Assembly (NCBI RefSeq): GCF_007954625.1
Contig: NZ_CP042420.1
Coordinates: 124,001 to 188,000, forward strand
Source: Leuconostoc lactis
GTDB taxonomy: Bacteria; Bacillota; Bacilli; Lactobacillales; Lactobacillaceae
Length of the DNA stretch: 64,000 nucleotides
Direction: 5' to 3'
In this document: piece by piece, positions 54,238 through 62,398 of the stretch
Numbering within the stretch: the first letter of the stretch is position 1
Layout: each line of letters opens with the position of its first letter
Position numbers and translations under genes: made by a program
The notes under the pieces: generated by a model
Told to the model about the DNA's origin: nothing
Databases searched by the model: none
Seen by the model: only the letters and a program-made list of their open reading frames with translations

Positions 54238-56832
54238 CTACTGTCGCATTTTCTTCAAGGTATGCAATGCGTTCATCGCATCAATCGGTGTCATGTTTAA
54301 AATATCTAACTGATCTAATTGCGCTAACAATTGTTGGGTCTTGTCATCAGTTGTGGCCACATCAAATAATGGCACCTGTTCGGCTAACTGTTGCGCTGAC
54401 GCAGTAGGCTCTGGTGCAACGGGTTCACTCGCCACGACAACTGATTTTTGGTTTTCAAGTTGTGACAAAATGTGCGTCGCATTGGCAATTAATTCATCAG
54501 GTAAGCCGGCTAACGCAGCCACGTGAATCCCGTAAGACTTGTCCGCAGGACCTGTTTGAATTTGATGTAAGAAATGCAATTGGCCATCCGCATCTTCAAC
54601 AGCACCGACATGAACATTGGCAATACCAGCATGTTGATCAGCCAACACCGTCAGTTCATGATAGTGGGTTGAAAACAATGTTTTGGCATGCACATGCGTA
54701 TTTAAAAACTCAATAATCGCCTGTGCCAAAGCCATCCCGTCATAGGTTGCTGTGCCCCGACCCAATTCGTCAAATAAAATCAACGAATGCGCCGTCGCTT
54801 CTTGCAACGCGTGGTTGGCCTCTGCCATTTCTACCATAAAGGTTGACTGTCCCATAGCCATATCGTCATTGGCCCCAATACGCGTAAAGATTTGATCAAA
54901 GATGGGTAACTCAGCCGCTGAGGCAGGCACAAAACTACCCATTTGTGCCAAAATGACAATCAAAGCTAATTCCCGCATGTAGGTTGACTTACCCGCCATA
55001 TTTGGCCCCGTAATCAATTGCATATTAGTTTGATCATCCAGCATGACATCATTGGCCACAAATTCACCAGCCGGCAACAAAGATTCAACAACCGGATGTC
55101 GACCCTGCTCAATGGCAATGTGATTACCAGTAGTAAAGACTGGTCGGACAAAACGGCGATTGTCCGCAACATCAGCTAACGCCGCCAGCACGTCTAAACG
55201 TGCGACTTGCTGAGCTAACGTCTGCAAACGCCCAATCCCAGCCTTCACATGGTCACGAACGGTAACAAACAAATCATACTCGCGTTCGGTTTGCTTGGCT
55301 TGGGCTTCAATAATCAGCCGTTCATGTGCCTTCAGTTCAGGCGTGACAAACCGTTCCGCGTTGGTCAAAGTTTGCAGGCGTTCATACCGATTTTCCGCTA
55401 ATTTCCCAATATTGGCTTTGGTCACTTCGATAAAGTAACCGAAGTTCTTATTATACCCGACTTTCAATGACCCAATGCCAGTCGCGGCGCGTTCATCAGC
55501 TTCTAATTGCGCCAGCCACTGCTGATTATCGGTGAGCACTTGACGATACTCATCAATTTTGGCATCAAAACCATTTTTGATAATGTTGCCTTCACGCACA
55601 CTAATTGGCGGTTCGTCCATAATGGCATCATCAATCAGGGTAGCTAAGTCGCCCATATCATCGAGCTGTTGCCCAACTGCTTGAAGTAAACTGTGCGATT
55701 CTGCTAAAGTCGCTTTTATCGCCGGAATTGCGCGCAATGAGCGTTTTAACTGGACGAGTTCACGCGCATTCATAGTCCCCATCGCTGCGCGTGCTGCCAA
55801 ACGTTCCAAATCATAGACCGACTTCAAATGATCTTGTAACGTGCCTCGGGTAAAAAAGTCAGCTTGGAAAGCTTGTACAAGTTCCAGTCGTGCTTCAATA
55901 TCAGCCTGTACCCGTAACGGTTTCAACACCCATTGTTTCAATAAACGGCCGCCCATTGCTGTATGGGTTTCGTCAATTAACCCCAGTAATGAGCCCGCCC
56001 GTTTTTTGGTACGAGTATTTTCGACCAAATCTAAATTAATCCGGGTATCTTGATTAAATTTCAGGTAAGCTAACCGCTCATAACTTTCCGCGGGCACAAT
56101 ATGTTCGAGGTTACGACGTTGGGTATCAAAAATATACCCTAACAACATCGTCGTGACCGCAACTTCTAACGGATGCGTGAGATTTTGCGTCAAAAAACTA
56201 ATCGTTGCGGACGATGCTACTTCCGTTTGCGTCGAAATGACTAACCCATGCTCGCCTAATTTCGTTGCCATTTGTTGCTTGATCGTCTCGGGATCATTTT
56301 GGCGTAAAACGACTTCCTTCACTTCCAACGACCGTAATTCATCTACGACATCATTAAATTGTTGGCTGGTTGTGGCTTTCAATTCACCGGTCGATAAATC
56401 AATATAAGCCATGGCCCAAGCCTGGCCATCCGGTAATACGGCCGCCAAATAATTGTTTTGTTTATCTGAACCGGCGCCACCCGATAACTTTGTCCCTGGT
56501 GTAATGAGTTGGACAACATCGCGTTTCACCATACCTTTGGCTACGGCAGCATCTTCCATTTGTTCCACAATGGCAACCTTATGACCCTGATCAACTAAAA
56601 TATCGATATAGTTTTGCGCCGCATGATGGGGGATACCGGCCATCGGCACCGGATTTTCAGAATTTTTATTCCGCGCTGTTAACGTCAATTCCAGCAATTT
56701 TGCCCCTTGAATGGCGTCTTCTTCAAATAATTCGTAAAAATCACCTAAGCGATAAAAAACGAACGCATCTGGATATTGCGCTTTAATTTCGTGATATTGC
56801 ACCATCATGGGGGTGTCAGCTGGTTTAGCCAT
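54238..56832 (-). CDS. mutS: DNA mismatch repair protein MutS
   Basis: Mismatch sensor ATPase, 864 residues. It has the mismatch-probing FYE motif in RLGDFYELF near residue 33, Walker A GPNMAGKST (about 609-617), Walker B and signature ILFDELGRGTATYDGMA. The start at 56832 is chosen over a TTG at 56850 because GAGGAG lies between them as the ribosome site. It follows recG by about 40 bases. Confidence 0.96.
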   Translation of the reverse strand: MAKPADTPMMVQYHEIKAQYPDAFVFYRLGDFYELFEEDAIQGAKLLELTLTARNKNSENPVPMAGIPHHAAQNYIDILVDQGHKVAIVEQMEDAAVAKGMVKRDVVQLITPGTKLSGGAGSDKQNNYLAAVLPDGQAWAMAYIDLSTGELKATTSQQFNDVVDELRSLEVKEVVLRQNDPETIKQQMATKLGEHGLVISTQTEVASSATISFLTQNLTHPLEVAVTTMLLGYIFDTQRRNLEHIVPAESYERLAYLKFNQDTRINLDLVENTRTKKRAGSLLGLIDETHTAMGGRLLKQWVLKPLRVQADIEARLELVQAFQADFFTRGTLQDHLKSVYDLERLAARAAMGTMNARELVQLKRSLRAIPAIKATLAESHSLLQAVGQQLDDMGDLATLIDDAIMDEPPISVREGNIIKNGFDAKIDEYRQVLTDNQQWLAQLEADERAATGIGSLKVGYNKNFGYFIEVTKANIGKLAENRYERLQTLTNAERFVTPELKAHERLIIEAQAKQTEREYDLFVTVRDHVKAGIGRLQTLAQQVARLDVLAALADVADNRRFVRPVFTTGNHIAIEQGRHPVVESLLPAGEFVANDVMLDDQTNMQLITGPNMAGKSTYMRELALIVILAQMGSFVPASAAELPIFDQIFTRIGANDDMAMGQSTFMVEMAEANHALQEATAHSLILFDELGRGTATYDGMALAQAIIEFLNTHVHAKTLFSTHYHELTVLADQHAGIANVHVGAVEDADGQLHFLHQIQTGPADKSYGIHVAALAGLPDELIANATHILSQLENQKSVVVASEPVAPEPTASAQQLAEQVPLFDVATTDDKTQQLLAQLDQLDILNMTPIDAMNALHTLKKMRQ

Positions 56833-56871
56833 CGGTAGGTATCTCCTCAATCATCTTTTCTTTCACTTTGC

Positions 56872-58902
56872 TTAATCAAAATGGCGATAGCGCGCCATCG
56901 TACGTGATAAATAAGCAACTAATGCTTGGTTTTCTGGCTGTTGGTCCCAATTTTCCTGACTCACTAACGCTATCGCTTCCTGTTGGGCAATTTCCATCAT
57001 CGTCAGATCCTTGATTGGATCACCCACAACAAATTCTGGGACGCCGGACTGTTTGGTACCTAAAATATCACCAGAACCACGTAATTCCAAATCTTTTTGC
57101 GCCAAAACAAACCCATTAGTCGTCGCCACCATCGCATCTAAACGGGCTGTGCCGTAATCGGTTTTAGGGTCCGCTATCAGCAACGTATACGATTGCCGAC
57201 TACCACGACCAACACGGCCGCGCAGTTGATGCAGTTGCGCTAACCCGAAGCGATCAGCATCTAAAATCAACATAATGCTGGCATTGGGCACATCCACCCC
57301 AACTTCAATCACTGTTGTGGCCACCAAAACTTGAATCCGATTGGCCTTAAAATCAGCCATTAACTGCTTTTTTTCATCATTTGATAAGCGGCCGTGTAAC
57401 AGACCAATCGTATATTCTGGCAATTCTAACTGCATCGCTTCATACATAGCGGTCGCATTTTGCACATCCAGTGACTCCGACTCTTCAATCAAAGGTGTCA
57501 CGATGTAGGCTTGTGCCCCGTCATCCAGTTGTTGTTTCACAAATGCCAAAGCGGCATCTAACTGATTATGACTCAGCCGTTTGGTGGCAATGGCTTTACG
57601 GCCACTAGGTAATTGGTCAATAATGGACACATCCATCTCACCGTAGGCTGTGATTGACAATGTACGTGGAATAGGGGTCGCCGTCATCGCCAAAATATCC
57701 GGATTAACCCCATTTTCACGTAACGCGGCTCGTTGGTTCACACCAAAACGATGCTGTTCATCAATCACCGCTAGCCCTAAATGGTGGAATGCCACGTCTG
57801 GTTGTAGCAACGCATGTGTCCCAACTAAAATGTCAATCTCACCGTTCTCAAGGTCCTCTAAAATTTGTCGTCGCGCCGCAGCACGCAAACCACTAGTCAG
57901 CAACTCAATGCGCAATTGTACACCCGCACGATCAAATAACTGTGCTAAATTCAACGCGTGTTGTTGCGCTAAAATTTCCGTTGGTGCCATAATGGCAGCT
58001 TGTAGCCCTGCCGTCACGACAGCATACATCGCCATGGCCGCCACAACCGTTTTTCCGGAACCAACATCCCCTTGTAGTAAGCGATTCATGTGCCGTGGCC
58101 GATGCTGATCTTGCAAAATTTCCGCAATCACCTTTTTTTGTGCGGTGGTTAGTGTAAATGGCAATCCTGCCTCAAACTTTTTGAGCGCTTGTGCATCATA
58201 GGCAATGCCTTCACCCGCAAATTTTTGATCCGCCAACTTCAACAGTTGTAAACGCATTTGGAAAATAAAAAATTCTTCAAAGGCCGCACTCCGACGTGCT
58301 GCTTTCGCAGCTGGCATGTCAGTAGGAAAATGCATGTGTTCAATTTGAGTATTGCGGTCTAATAACCGATACTTCTGCCGTAAACTAAGCGGCACGAGAT
58401 CCGGCATCGTCCAACGGACATCCGCCCAGGCCAATTCGACTAAATTCCGAATTGTCTTCGCCGTGATTTGTTTAGAGGCCGGATAAATTGGATCTAAAGC
58501 ATTTGCCGTGGCATTAATCATTTTCATGCCCGTTAGTGCTGCTTTCGCAGCATTATACGTCCCATATACAGCCACTTCCTGACCAACAGCGATATTTTGT
58601 GCTAACCAAGGCTGATTAAAAAACGTCACGCGAACATTTTCGTGTTCAATGAGTAAGCCAAAGCGCGTTTGGTTTTTCTTGCCAAAACGGGTCACCACTG
58701 GGGGCGCACTCACCACACCCTTGAAGGTCACCTTCTCGCCATCCAAGGTTTCTGACGGCCGTCGTTCGCCTAAATCTTCATAGCGAAACGGAAAATATCC
58801 CAATAAATCTTCAATGGTAAAAATATCAAGTTCATGTAAAGCTGCCAAGCGCTTTGGGCCAACGCCTGGTAAAATATCCACATTTTCAACCGGTGTCATC
58901 AT
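56872..58902 (-). CDS. recG: ATP-dependent DNA helicase RecG
   Basis: Branch-migration helicase for stalled forks, 676 residues. It has the N-terminal wedge/OB domain (about 55-150), Walker A GDVGSGKT (about 280-287), the DEQH box VIDEQHRFG, motif III TATPIPRTL and a C-terminal helicase domain with QLRGRVGRG. Two Met codons start the protein and no ribosome site precedes them; an extended -10 box ends only six bases before the first ATG, so the mRNA may be leaderless. It heads recG-mutS-mutL-DUF1456. Confidence 0.96.
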   Translation of the reverse strand: MMTPVENVDILPGVGPKRLAALHELDIFTIEDLLGYFPFRYEDLGERRPSETLDGEKVTFKGVVSAPPVVTRFGKKNQTRFGLLIEHENVRVTFFNQPWLAQNIAVGQEVAVYGTYNAAKAALTGMKMINATANALDPIYPASKQITAKTIRNLVELAWADVRWTMPDLVPLSLRQKYRLLDRNTQIEHMHFPTDMPAAKAARRSAAFEEFFIFQMRLQLLKLADQKFAGEGIAYDAQALKKFEAGLPFTLTTAQKKVIAEILQDQHRPRHMNRLLQGDVGSGKTVVAAMAMYAVVTAGLQAAIMAPTEILAQQHALNLAQLFDRAGVQLRIELLTSGLRAAARRQILEDLENGEIDILVGTHALLQPDVAFHHLGLAVIDEQHRFGVNQRAALRENGVNPDILAMTATPIPRTLSITAYGEMDVSIIDQLPSGRKAIATKRLSHNQLDAALAFVKQQLDDGAQAYIVTPLIEESESLDVQNATAMYEAMQLELPEYTIGLLHGRLSNDEKKQLMADFKANRIQVLVATTVIEVGVDVPNASIMLILDADRFGLAQLHQLRGRVGRGSRQSYTLLIADPKTDYGTARLDAMVATTNGFVLAQKDLELRGSGDILGTKQSGVPEFVVGDPIKDLTMMEIAQQEAIALVSQENWDQQPENQALVAYLSRTMARYRHFD

Positions 58903-58908
58903 GTTATT

Positions 58909-58917
58909 ATTGTATCA
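58909..58917 (-). promoter_or_regulatory. extended -10 promoter of recG, implying a leaderless mRNA
   Basis: Minus strand TGA followed by TACAAT. Only six bases (AATAAC) separate it from the ATG at 58902, so the transcript would begin at or very near the start codon. Confidence 0.5.
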
Positions 58918-58926
58918 TTTTGCTTG

Positions 58927-58963
58927 AAAAAAAGGCGACCAGCTCATGAGCCGATTGCCTTTT
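58927..58963 (-). terminator. terminator after the pilus operon
   Basis: Minus strand stem AAAAGGC / GCCTTTT with inner stem GCTC / GAGC and a seven-base T run. It follows the sortase gene by about 55 bases. Confidence 0.82.
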
Positions 58964-59016
58964 CCCCTATCCGTGTTGCCCGTTAACTTTTGGCAGTCAG
59001 CAAGAGACATCTAGTA

Positions 59017-59829
59017 TCAGACTGATCGTCGCCAACGCCACCAAAACCAACAGATTTGACCGCCAAGCGCCATCCCAATGGCTAGCAATATCCCAGCTTG
59101 CTTGAGATTTTCTGACTGAATCGTTTGTGTCATTTTTTTCTGAAAACGCGGCTGATACGGCACGCGCCTACCCGTCACCAGTAGACGATGTGAATTGATC
59201 ATGTATGGCGTACACGTCACTAATGTCAGCAAGTCCTGCTGAGGTTGACGTTGTATCACCTGAAAATCAGCTGGTCGCACCACTTGCGTCATAAAAATTT
59301 GATAGGCTAATTTTTTATCCCCAAGCGTTAAAATCACAATATCCCCTGACTTAACACGATTAAGATTGGTGAATAGCACTCTCGAGGCCAAGCCACGGTG
59401 CCCCGCAATGACACAATGCGTCCCAACCCCACCAGTTGGACTATCCATATTTTGTAGCACCGTTGCCCCATAGGTTAAGGTTACCTCGTTGGTATTTTTA
59501 AATAGTGGCGTATATAACCCAATACTTGGCACTGTGATACTGCCAAGCAATTGTTGTTTTAAAACAATTTGTTGTGGCGGGGTAGCATTTGAAAACGGAT
59601 CTGCTACCTCGTCGCCGTGATCGTTTGGTTGACTCGGCTGACTAGTTCCCTGTTGTTGTCGTGCTAATGTTGTTAACCGCTGTTGATCGATAAAATGATT
59701 AACTGCGCTAACATAAAATGGATAAGTCGCAATCAAAAAGCCAAGGATAAAAATACCAGCAAACAGCCACCGAAACCAATATGACCGGTGGTTTTGTGCT
59801 AATGTCATAACATCGTCTTTCTTATTCAC
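59017..59829 (-). CDS. srtC: class C (pilin-polymerising) sortase
   Basis: Membrane transpeptidase that joins pilin subunits, 270 residues. It has an N-terminal transmembrane helix (about 20-42) and a C-terminal one (about 245-262), the usual two-anchor class C topology. The lid motif DPF (77-79) is present. The catalytic triad is His144 (IAGHRG), Cys206 (LVTCTPY) and Arg215 (SHRLLV). The start is GTG with no clear ribosome site; an ATG eight codons in is possible. It lies 3 bases after the backbone pilin gene. Confidence 0.94.
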   Translation of the reverse strand: MNKKDDVMTLAQNHRSYWFRWLFAGIFILGFLIATYPFYVSAVNHFIDQQRLTTLARQQQGTSQPSQPNDHGDEVADPFSNATPPQQIVLKQQLLGSITVPSIGLYTPLFKNTNEVTLTYGATVLQNMDSPTGGVGTHCVIAGHRGLASRVLFTNLNRVKSGDIVILTLGDKKLAYQIFMTQVVRPADFQVIQRQPQQDLLTLVTCTPYMINSHRLLVTGRRVPYQPRFQKKMTQTIQSENLKQAGILLAIGMALGGQICWFWWRWRRSV

Positions 59830-59832
59830 ACA

Positions 59833-61344
59833 TTAAATCGTGTGGTGTTTTTTATACCACCAAGCAGCCCCAACCATCAATACCACGCCCATACCTAAGA
59901 AAATATAAACGCCAACACCACCAGTGGCTGGCAGCAAGCCCTTTTTGGTGTTTTCAATGGTAATGGTTTGCGCACTCGCATAGCTACCTTTGGTCACATT
60001 AAACGGCACTGGTTTTGCCAAGCGTGCATACCCCGTTGGTGCTTGTATTTCAAGTAAGGCATAGTATTGGTTATTCGGCAATTTTGCTGAATAGATCAAA
60101 TTTTGCAAGCTTAGCATACCTTGTGAATCCGTCACATATCCTGTGGCCTGATTGGCACTTGTTGCCCACTGGTAACTGCCATCGGTAGCTTGATTCGCAT
60201 AAGCTATGATATTTTCTTGATGATCAACCTTGACTAGTTGGAAAACAGCCCCAGCCAGCCTGGCTTGACTTTGTTTATCCACTTTAACAAAGGTAGCACC
60301 GCCAGTATAGATTTTTAACCCGTCACCTTCGGTCGTGACGACTTCCTGATCAACGGTGAAAGTAGCGGCGTTCGTCAAGCCTTTTTCTGGTGCGGCGGCT
60401 TTGGTTAACATAGCATCGTAGGTAACGACTAACTGTTTTCCTGCCATTGCTGTCATACGAGTAGTTTTTGGGTTAAATGTGATTCTAAACCCTTTGCCCT
60501 CTTTTGTCGTTGCAGTTGTTGCCGTCACTTGGTAGTCCGTTCCTTGGACTAACCCATCGATTTTGACGGTACTCGCCACGTCATCAATGCCTAAATTTGG
60601 GGTATCAACGACGTTGAACGTTGATTTATCTTGGATATTCCAAGGGACTGCCACTTGTAATTGATAACTAAACGTTTGGCCAATAGTAGCATTATAGATT
60701 TTTGAGCCATCGGGTAAATTCACCGTCAAATCGGCCTTACTTTGTGCGGTCAAATCTTTTGAAAAGGCGTTCGTCTGTTCATTTTTAGGATAAATATGGA
60801 TATTTGGGTTAATCTGCATATCTGATCCAGGTTGATAAATTGGTAAAGCTAAAACACTCGGCGTGGCACGTTGTGTAATATTACTTGAAGAATTGGTTTC
60901 TAAAAACAAATAAACCTTGTCCTTGTCACCATCTTTGGCCGCTAAATTAGCAAACGTCGCATTGCCGTCTTGACCCGTTGTCGCGTCTGACAACTTCGTC
61001 ACATAACTTGGGACAGTTTTTTGCGCATCCTGTTGCATTGTTGCCACAGCATTTTGTGCAGTTTGGCCCGTTTGGCGTAACCGTAAATACTGTGCTGTGA
61101 CATCATACGCTGTAACGGTGACATTTGCTAAAGGCGTCCCGCCAAAATCGTTATCAACCACACCAGAATTTTCTTTGTTAGCTGGAACTTGGCCTGTCTC
61201 AAATCCCCGCATGTGTAAGGTAACAGTAACTGTACTTGGTGTTGTATCTGCAGATACAGCCCCGCTGAACGCACCGATAATTGTTGCGATCAAAATGGGC
61301 AATAAGCCAATGGCTACTAGTTTTGACCAGATACTACTTTTCAT
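59833..61344 (-). CDS. LPXTG pilus backbone protein
   Basis: Major pilin, 503 residues. It has a signal peptide (about 1-32), the pilin motif YPKN (185-188; its Lys joins the next subunit), a fimbrial isopeptide/D2 domain (about 205-340), a Cna-B-like domain with E-box LLEIQAPTGY near 430, LPATG at 471-475, a hydrophobic helix and a basic tail. The start overlaps the minor pilin stop by 11 bases. It is a substrate of the adjacent sortase. Confidence 0.93.
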   Translation of the reverse strand: MKSSIWSKLVAIGLLPILIATIIGAFSGAVSADTTPSTVTVTLHMRGFETGQVPANKENSGVVDNDFGGTPLANVTVTAYDVTAQYLRLRQTGQTAQNAVATMQQDAQKTVPSYVTKLSDATTGQDGNATFANLAAKDGDKDKVYLFLETNSSSNITQRATPSVLALPIYQPGSDMQINPNIHIYPKNEQTNAFSKDLTAQSKADLTVNLPDGSKIYNATIGQTFSYQLQVAVPWNIQDKSTFNVVDTPNLGIDDVASTVKIDGLVQGTDYQVTATTATTKEGKGFRITFNPKTTRMTAMAGKQLVVTYDAMLTKAAAPEKGLTNAATFTVDQEVVTTEGDGLKIYTGGATFVKVDKQSQARLAGAVFQLVKVDHQENIIAYANQATDGSYQWATSANQATGYVTDSQGMLSLQNLIYSAKLPNNQYYALLEIQAPTGYARLAKPVPFNVTKGSYASAQTITIENTKKGLLPATGGVGVYIFLGMGVVLMVGAAWWYKKHHTI

Positions 61345-62398
61345 GATTTAATCCTCTCTTCGTATATAACCCAACTAACACGACAAAACTCATGACCAAA
61401 ATAGTTAGGCCAATCAGGGACATCATCGCCTTGGCTTGTCCTGTTGCTGGTAACTGAGTGGTGCCTTGTTTTTGTGCATTGATAACGCGCGGTTGAGCCG
61501 TTGTCATCACCGTATTGGGTAACTGACCAGCGGCTGTTTGCCACAATGGCTCACCGTTCAAACGCATCGGTGTTAATGGCGTATGATCTGCTACTACGGG
61601 TACGTCCAACTGAATGGCCCGCGCAGCCGGTGATATCAGATAATTCGGTTGGGTTTGAACTTCCTCAAAAAAATACCGGCCTGCTGGTAACTGGCAATCT
61701 TGCAGTATCACCAAGCCTTGGCTATCGGATACAATCTTTTTGACCCGCGAATCTTGTTTGGGTGTGGTGCTCTGACACCAATCACCCGTTTGCGTCAGAT
61801 AGTATTTTTGTCGTTGTCGGCGCTGATATAACACAAAACGCACCGCTGACAAAGGGATTTCCCCTTTATTTTGCGTTCGTCCATACTTAAAAAAATATGG
61901 CTGGTGTTTTAAAACCGTCGACTTGGTTTGAATCGTTGCTGGTTGTGCCAACCCGACATAATCAGCCATTTTGATAACCATTGGATCAGCCAACACTTGA
62001 TCGGTTTGACCATTTTGCGTCACAGCATCCGGCTGGCGTTGCACAATCAGATAAGTCTTGTCACCTGCTTGCGGGACATGAAACACAAGTTGTCCTGATG
62101 CATCCGTTACTTGCGAATCAACTAACGCCAAATGCTGATCTTGGATCACCGTCTGAATGGTCTGCGCTTGTGTTTTCAGCGTCTGGTTATAATGGTGATC
62201 TTGATGATGGGCCGCTGCCAAATTTGACATGTCATACAAATCAAAGCGTGTCCGTTGCTTGGTCTGATGCACAACTTGATGTTGCAACGCAATGGTCGTA
62301 TCAGTTTGATTTTGTGCCAATACTGGCCAGTTAAATTGCCAACTTAGCAAGCCAAACAAGCAACAACCCGTTAAAAAGTACAGCATCTTTTTAATCAT
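61334..62398 (-). CDS. LPXTG minor (basal) pilin
   Basis: A 354-residue surface protein with a signal peptide (about 1-28), beta-rich middle, a degenerate E-box YFFEEVQTQPNYL near 255, LPATG at 316-320, a hydrophobic helix and a basic tail. There is no YPKN-type motif, so it should be a terminator or base subunit rather than the shaft. It overlaps the tip gene stop by 4 bases and the backbone start by 11 bases. Confidence 0.88.
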   Translation of the reverse strand: MIKKMLYFLTGCCLFGLLSWQFNWPVLAQNQTDTTIALQHQVVHQTKQRTRFDLYDMSNLAAAHHQDHHYNQTLKTQAQTIQTVIQDQHLALVDSQVTDASGQLVFHVPQAGDKTYLIVQRQPDAVTQNGQTDQVLADPMVIKMADYVGLAQPATIQTKSTVLKHQPYFFKYGRTQNKGEIPLSAVRFVLYQRRQRQKYYLTQTGDWCQSTTPKQDSRVKKIVSDSQGLVILQDCQLPAGRYFFEEVQTQPNYLISPAARAIQLDVPVVADHTPLTPMRLNGEPLWQTAAGQLPNTVMTTAQPRVINAQKQGTTQLPATGQAKAMMSLIGLTILVMSFVVLVGLYTKRGLNHEK

